Translations under genes and position numbers: made by a program
NCBI RefSeq assembly: GCF_035946055.1
Contig: NZ_CP108364.1
Coordinates: 62,001-126,000 of the forward strand
Direction of reading: 5' to 3'
Source of the DNA: Streptomyces sp. NBC_01341
GTDB taxonomy: Bacteria; Actinomycetota; Actinomycetes; Streptomycetales; Streptomycetaceae
Length of the DNA: 64,000 nucleotides
Part shown: positions 57,201 to 63,200 of the stretch, one piece after another
How positions within the stretch are numbered: the stretch's first letter is position 1
How the letters are laid out: each line of letters starts with the position of its first letter
The notes under the pieces: generated by a model
Told to the model about the DNA's origin: nothing
The model's input: only the letters and a program-made list of their open reading frames with translations
Databases searched by the model: none

Positions 57201-60200
57201 GGAGTAATACTGCGAGGCGATACCGGCTGGATCGGCCGCATCGACAACTGGGACACCCTGCACCCCACCCTGGACACCCCCGAACCCACCCACACACTCC
57301 GCAGCGACGGCCACACCCTGCACATCACCCCCCACACCACACACACCGGCCCCACCCTCCGCCTCCCCCTGACCCCCACAACCACCACCACACAGCCATC
57401 GGCCCGCAACCTCCCCCGGGCCCCCGAGACCGCCACCAGCCACCAACCGCAACACCAGCCGGACGGTGACAACACCAGCACCCCGCCCACGGAGCCGACC
57501 ACCGGCATCGTCGCGGACGTCACCGGACCCCGCACCGACGTAACCACAGCGGTGGCCTTCGAATCGTTGGCGGTCATACCTTCCGACGACGGCACTGACG
57601 GTCAATTCCTCCACGTCGACCCACAATCGGCTCCCCCGCACCTTCAGACCACCGAGCCCGGACAGGTAGTGACCGAGGGGGCCGCTCGTTTTGAGAGCGG
57701 CGTCGGCCTCACCCGTGCCCCTGAGCTGACACAGGAACTGAAGGCACGCCTGCACGACGATCGTGTCCGCTCCGCGCTGATCGTCCGGTCCGATGTGGAA
57801 GGCCTCGCCTACGACAGCCGTCTGGACATCACCTGGTATCTCAACCCGCGGGCTGAGATACCCCTCCGCGAGGTAGGCCTGAACGACCAGGACACGATCC
57901 GCCTCGTCCTGGCCAAACCCGCCATCGACCCCGGACTGGCCACAAGCCTGCGCCGGCACCACGATTTGTCGGCGGAATCCGCGCAGCAGAGCCCGACACC
58001 CGTAGCAGCTCACGACGACGGGCAAAGCGCACCCCATCCGGGCATCGACGACCTCCTCGATGACGTCGACCATGCCGCGGACGACCGGGCCGCGTTCACA
58101 CCAGATGCGGACACGGAACGTTCCCACGCCGACATACCGACACCCTCCACACGCATAGACGCGGACCCCGCCAACACGCCGCGTGGAACGCACGGGACAC
58201 CGCCACTCGCCATGGGGACAGGAAATCGTGCGCCAGAGCGCCGGATGATGGCGCCCCAGCGGCGCGTTGGCGCGCTGCGCAGGGAGTGGCCGCAGGGCGC
58301 CGATCCGGTGCAGCATGTACAGGGTGCTGGTCCGGGCATCGTGCATGTGCATCGGTACTCCGGCGTAGGTGATCCCAGACTCTCCGAGATCGCCGGGATC
58401 ATCCTTGACGCGAGTACCTGGGTCAGCCGGGCAGGTCACCCCAAGCCCGAGATCAAAGTCATCGGATATACGGAGCAGAACTCTTCCGAGAACGAGGCGG
58501 CCATCAGGAATGCCGGGATGCGCGCAGAGCTCGTTTACGCGGCCCTGAGCTCCCTGCTCTCCGAAGGCTGGGAACGCAATATATCTCTCCGGGCGTTCCA
58601 GGACAAAGCATTCGACATATCGGTGGAGGTCCGGTCGGCCGCGGAAGGCGGCGTGAATGTCGAGGTTCTGTACCTTCGGACAGAATCAGAGCGCCCGAGG
58701 CCGGCGACCGCTGCTCTCGCTTCGACATCCGCCGTCCGGGCGACGCACCGCACTCGACCCGGACACGCTACGCAAGAACCGCCGTTGCGGACGGAGTCGG
58801 ATGTGTGGAAGGAGCGGATCCTTCAAGACTTCGGCGTATCCGTGAATTCGAAGACCGTGGCCGAGGCTGTCAACACGGCCTATTCGACGAACGTGAGCAA
58901 GCCACTTAAGTGGGATGCTTCTTCCCTGTCGCAGGTCCACGCGGCATTGAATCACTATAGGCCGATCATTGACAGGCAGCGCGCTGCCAAGAGCGGTGGC
59001 AAGCTGGGAATCAAAAAGATCGGCTTCCTGTCGACCTTCCCCGGCGAAGAGATTGAAAATTTCCGTACTGCCGGCATTCATTTCGATTCCGTGGTTGCTC
59101 TCTTCTCGACCGCACGCAAGATTCTGGCAGGCCGTGACCAGTCCGCTTACCGGCCGGACGGGATTAAGTGGGTAACGACCCACGAAATAGCCCATTCCGA
59201 TATGTTTGATGATGCGCTGCAGGAGTTCATCGAGCAGTTCCGCCAGCGGAAAGACAGTTCACTGGTGACTGCGGAAGATGGCATCACGGAAACTCCGGAA
59301 AGTGATTTCCGGGAGTCGATCAGATGGTTCCTGCGGGATCCCGAAAGGTTGAGGACATTGTGGCCCCGGCGCGCACGGGCGATCGATAGGCTGATCGGAC
59401 CCGGCCCTGGGCCGGCGTTGCGGACCGGTGAGACCCGGACTGCCGGAGCGCGGCGCATCGCGGCGGAACTGGCCGCCTACCTCCCCTGGTTTACCCGCAT
59501 GGTCGGCGAGTGGGACGAGAACGGCCACCGGACCACCTATGAAGAGGCGATCAGCGAATACGCCCAAACGTCCCCGAGGGAGGATTTCGCCGAAACTGCG
59601 ACACACTACTTCAACGACAGGGAATACCTGCGTGAGTATGCGCCGCAACGTGCCGCGTTCTTCGATCGTCTGGTGAAGTCCTGGGAGTCCTGGGCTGAGC
59701 CATCCACAAGCCACACGGCACACAACCGGGCAGCAGCCTCCCGCACGCCCCGCCACATGATGGTCAAGCAGGCCACGGAACATGTCACCGAGGCACACGC
59801 CGGGCGGCAGGGACAGATCGGCCCGCGGGGTATGGACCAGGTTCAGGATGGCCACGAGGCTGACGAGTTCGCGTCAGCCACAGATGGGCCGATAGATCGG
59901 AACGTGGTCTCCCCGGCGGATACCGGTGGGGTGCGCGTGGCCGCTGGGACGGCGATGACCTCGCCCTCGCAGGAGGGCGCCGGGTACGGGCCCGGCGGCG
60001 TGCGGCCCGAGCCGGTGCGGGAGTCTGCGCACGACAGCCTTGTCGTGCGTGAGGGACCGGCCCGTTTCCCTGGGGCGGGCGAGTCCGCCGAGATCGTTTA
60101 CGGCGGTGGTCTTACGGCCGTCGTCGAGTTCGCTTCCGATGGGGTCGCCCTGCCCCTCGTGGCCGCGGACGACGTGTCGCAGGACGGGCCCGCGGGAGTG

Positions 60201-63200
60201 GAACCCGCCACAGGGCAGGCAGCCACTCCTGCCTCGCCTGCCCACGAAGCCGGCGAAGGCAAGACAGCCGCCGGCCCTACCCAGATCCCTCACACGGGGT
60301 CAGCGTCCGCGCAGACCGGGGAGGTGCCCGGTGGCAGGGGCCGCACACAGGGTTCGTCCGCCGTCGAGACCGTGCCGCGCGGCGAGGCGACGGGCCCTGA
60401 ACAGGAATCCCCCGCCGGCCTCGCCGCCGGTACCGGCGACCCGCACAGCGACGATGGCACAGCGCCTGGCAGCACGATCGGCGTCGCGCGTGCTCTCGAG
60501 CAGGCCGAGAACTTGTACCAGTCGGTCAATCTCGCACTGCCGAAGAGCGAGCGGCCGGTGTCGCGAGAGGTGGTGGAGCAAATTCGCCGGGAGCTGGTTG
60601 AGAAGGCCGGGGGTTCGCTGGGGCGGATCAATACGCGGGCACTGGCAACGGACATCGCCGCACGCGTCCTTGGCCGCGAGCTGCCGCGCATGCGTGCCGG
60701 TGTCGGGGCCGCCATGCTGCCGCTGGACGAAGATCAGCGGGAGCGCTACCAGGTGGTGCATCCGGACATGGAAGGGTTCGTGTTCCGGCCCAGGGTTGAG
60801 GCGATCGTGGCGGACAACGAGGTGCATCACGCGCTGACAGGAAAGCGGAAGGAAGGCGTCTTCCCAAGGCTGTCCGTGAACCTCATGCAGCGTTATGCCG
60901 GCCGTGTGTTCCGCGAGACGCAAGAGTTGCTGGAGCGGTATGCGGGGGTGGTTTCCGACCGTGTGGGCCCCGAGATGCTGCGGGAAGCGCGCGCGTCGAA
61001 ATCACTTGACAGCGAACTGGAGCGGTTCCCGGAGCTCGCCTCGTTCCACCATCAGCGTCCAGGCAGTTCGCAGACGCTGACGCCCATCAAAGATAAGGGG
61101 CGCACGTATTACCGGGACACGAACATCCCCTTCGATGAGATGACGGAGTGGGCGTTCGAGGTGGGCGGTACCGCGGTGAGCGTGCACACCGATCCCACCG
61201 AGCCCGAGCAGCTGACCCAGCAGCGGATCGAGCAGTTGGAAGACGCGGTGAGCCGGGTCCAGGACGCCGGCTTCTCGGTCCCGGCCATACGCGTCTACCT
61301 GCCCAAATACGCCCAACCGATCGCAGCCCTCTCCGGCGAGGACACCCAGGTCGACAAGAAGGCGCCCAAGGACTGGAACGCAGACGGGCAGTTCTTCCAG
61401 CCTGACATGCTCGTCCTCTCCCCCCGCCTCCTCGCCTCCAGCGCCCCCACGCGTGAGGCCGACGGGACTTTCACACATCTGGACTCGCAGTTCGCCGACT
61501 CCGGGATGGCGACCATCATCCACGAGCTCGGGCACTTCCTGCACCACACGCAAAATCCGTCACACTTCTACGACACCACCACCGCCACCGAACTGCTGGA
61601 CAAGAAACCCGCCCGAGCGCTGTCCGCCTACGCTACGGACCCCCTAGAATTTCCCGCAGAAGCCTTCCTCGCACTGGTCATGGGAAGGCCCCTGACCCCC
61701 GAACAAGACGCCCTCTACACGGCACTGGGCGGCCCCCGCCCCACAGGACCACTGCGCCCGCCACCCCGGCCACCCCTCAACGCCGACCAACTGCGCGACC
61801 TCACCGATGCCGTCAACTCCCAGCTACGCCGCCGCAGACTGCCCGACATCACCACCCCTTGGGTCGCGGAAAACTATCCACGCCTGCGCATCGACCTCAC
61901 ATGGAGCTACCCGGGCCTGACCGCGGCCGCACTCGCGGACATCCGCCAGTACGGACACATCGCCCGCATGCACGGTGGCGCACCCGACACCACGACAACC
62001 CGCGCCCACAACACAGCCACACACCCCGCCGATCAGACACCTGGGGCCGGGCCCTCCGGCCTCCACACGGACAAGGGCAAGGCCCGCCAGACACAACAAG
62101 CCCCCGAACCCAGCCTTGAAAGCGGGCACCCCACCCAGAGCGGCACACACCACGCCACACAAACCGGTCCGTCTCCCGCGGCGATCACCACCGCCCTTCC
62201 GGCCCCGCCGACAGGCACCGGAGAGGAAGCGCGACCGTCTGTGCCTGCGGGCCGCGACGACACATCTGGTGCGCGGACTTCACCGGTCCGACCCGCCTCA
62301 CCCGGTGAAGCCGTACCCGCCTCGCAAGCCCCCGCGGATCCCGGGACCGCACGAACCGGCCCCATGCACCAGACCACCGAGCCCGGACAGGTGGCCGCCG
62401 AGGGGGCCGCTCGTTTTGAGGGCGGCGTCGGCCTCTCCCGTGACTCTGAGCTGACACAGGAACTGAAGGCACGCCTGCACGACGATCCTGTCCGCTCCGC
62501 GCTCATCGTCCGGTCCGATCTGGAGGGCCTCGCCTACGACAGCCGTCTGGACATCACCTGGGACCTCAACCCGCGGGCTGAGATACCCCTCCGCGAGGTA
62601 GGCCTGAACGACCAGGACACGATCCGCCTCGTCCTGGCCAAACCCGCCATCGACCCCGGCCTGGCCACAAGCCTGCGCCGGCACCACGATTTGTCGGCGG
62701 AATCCGCGCAGCAGAGCCCGACACCCGTAGCAGCTCACGACGACGGGCAAAGCGCACCCCATCCGGGCATCGACGACCTCCTCAAGAAGGTTGACCAGAC
62801 CCCGGAGGGCCGGCCCACTTCCCGTTCCCCCCGTGCCCCGGTCCCAGGGCCACGGCGAAGTCGCGTGAACGCGGCCGTCGGCCCGGACGCGCCGGCGGCC
62901 GCAGAGGGGCTGGGGGGTGAACTGTCTATCGATGTAGCGCCAGCCGTGGACTACAAGCTTGTGCACCCCGGAGACCAGGACTTTGTTGTGGAGAGCAACC
63001 TCGGTGAGGTGGTCTGGAACTTTTCGAACACAGAACCTCATCGAAGGTTTCTTGAGGGGCTCGTTGCTGACGAGCCGACCCGGATCGTTCCGCTGTGGGA
63101 ATGGCAGCTGGAAAACACCGCAAGTACCTATGTTTCCACGACACGCAACAGCGACCTTTGGTACGGCGCACGGCGCTACAGGTATAAAGTCGAAACTTCA

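Noticed and set aside
56769..58439. Minus-strand frame of 556 codons
   Set aside because: Shadow of the giant frame; part of it recurs at 62.3-63.0 kb only because repeat A is duplicated.
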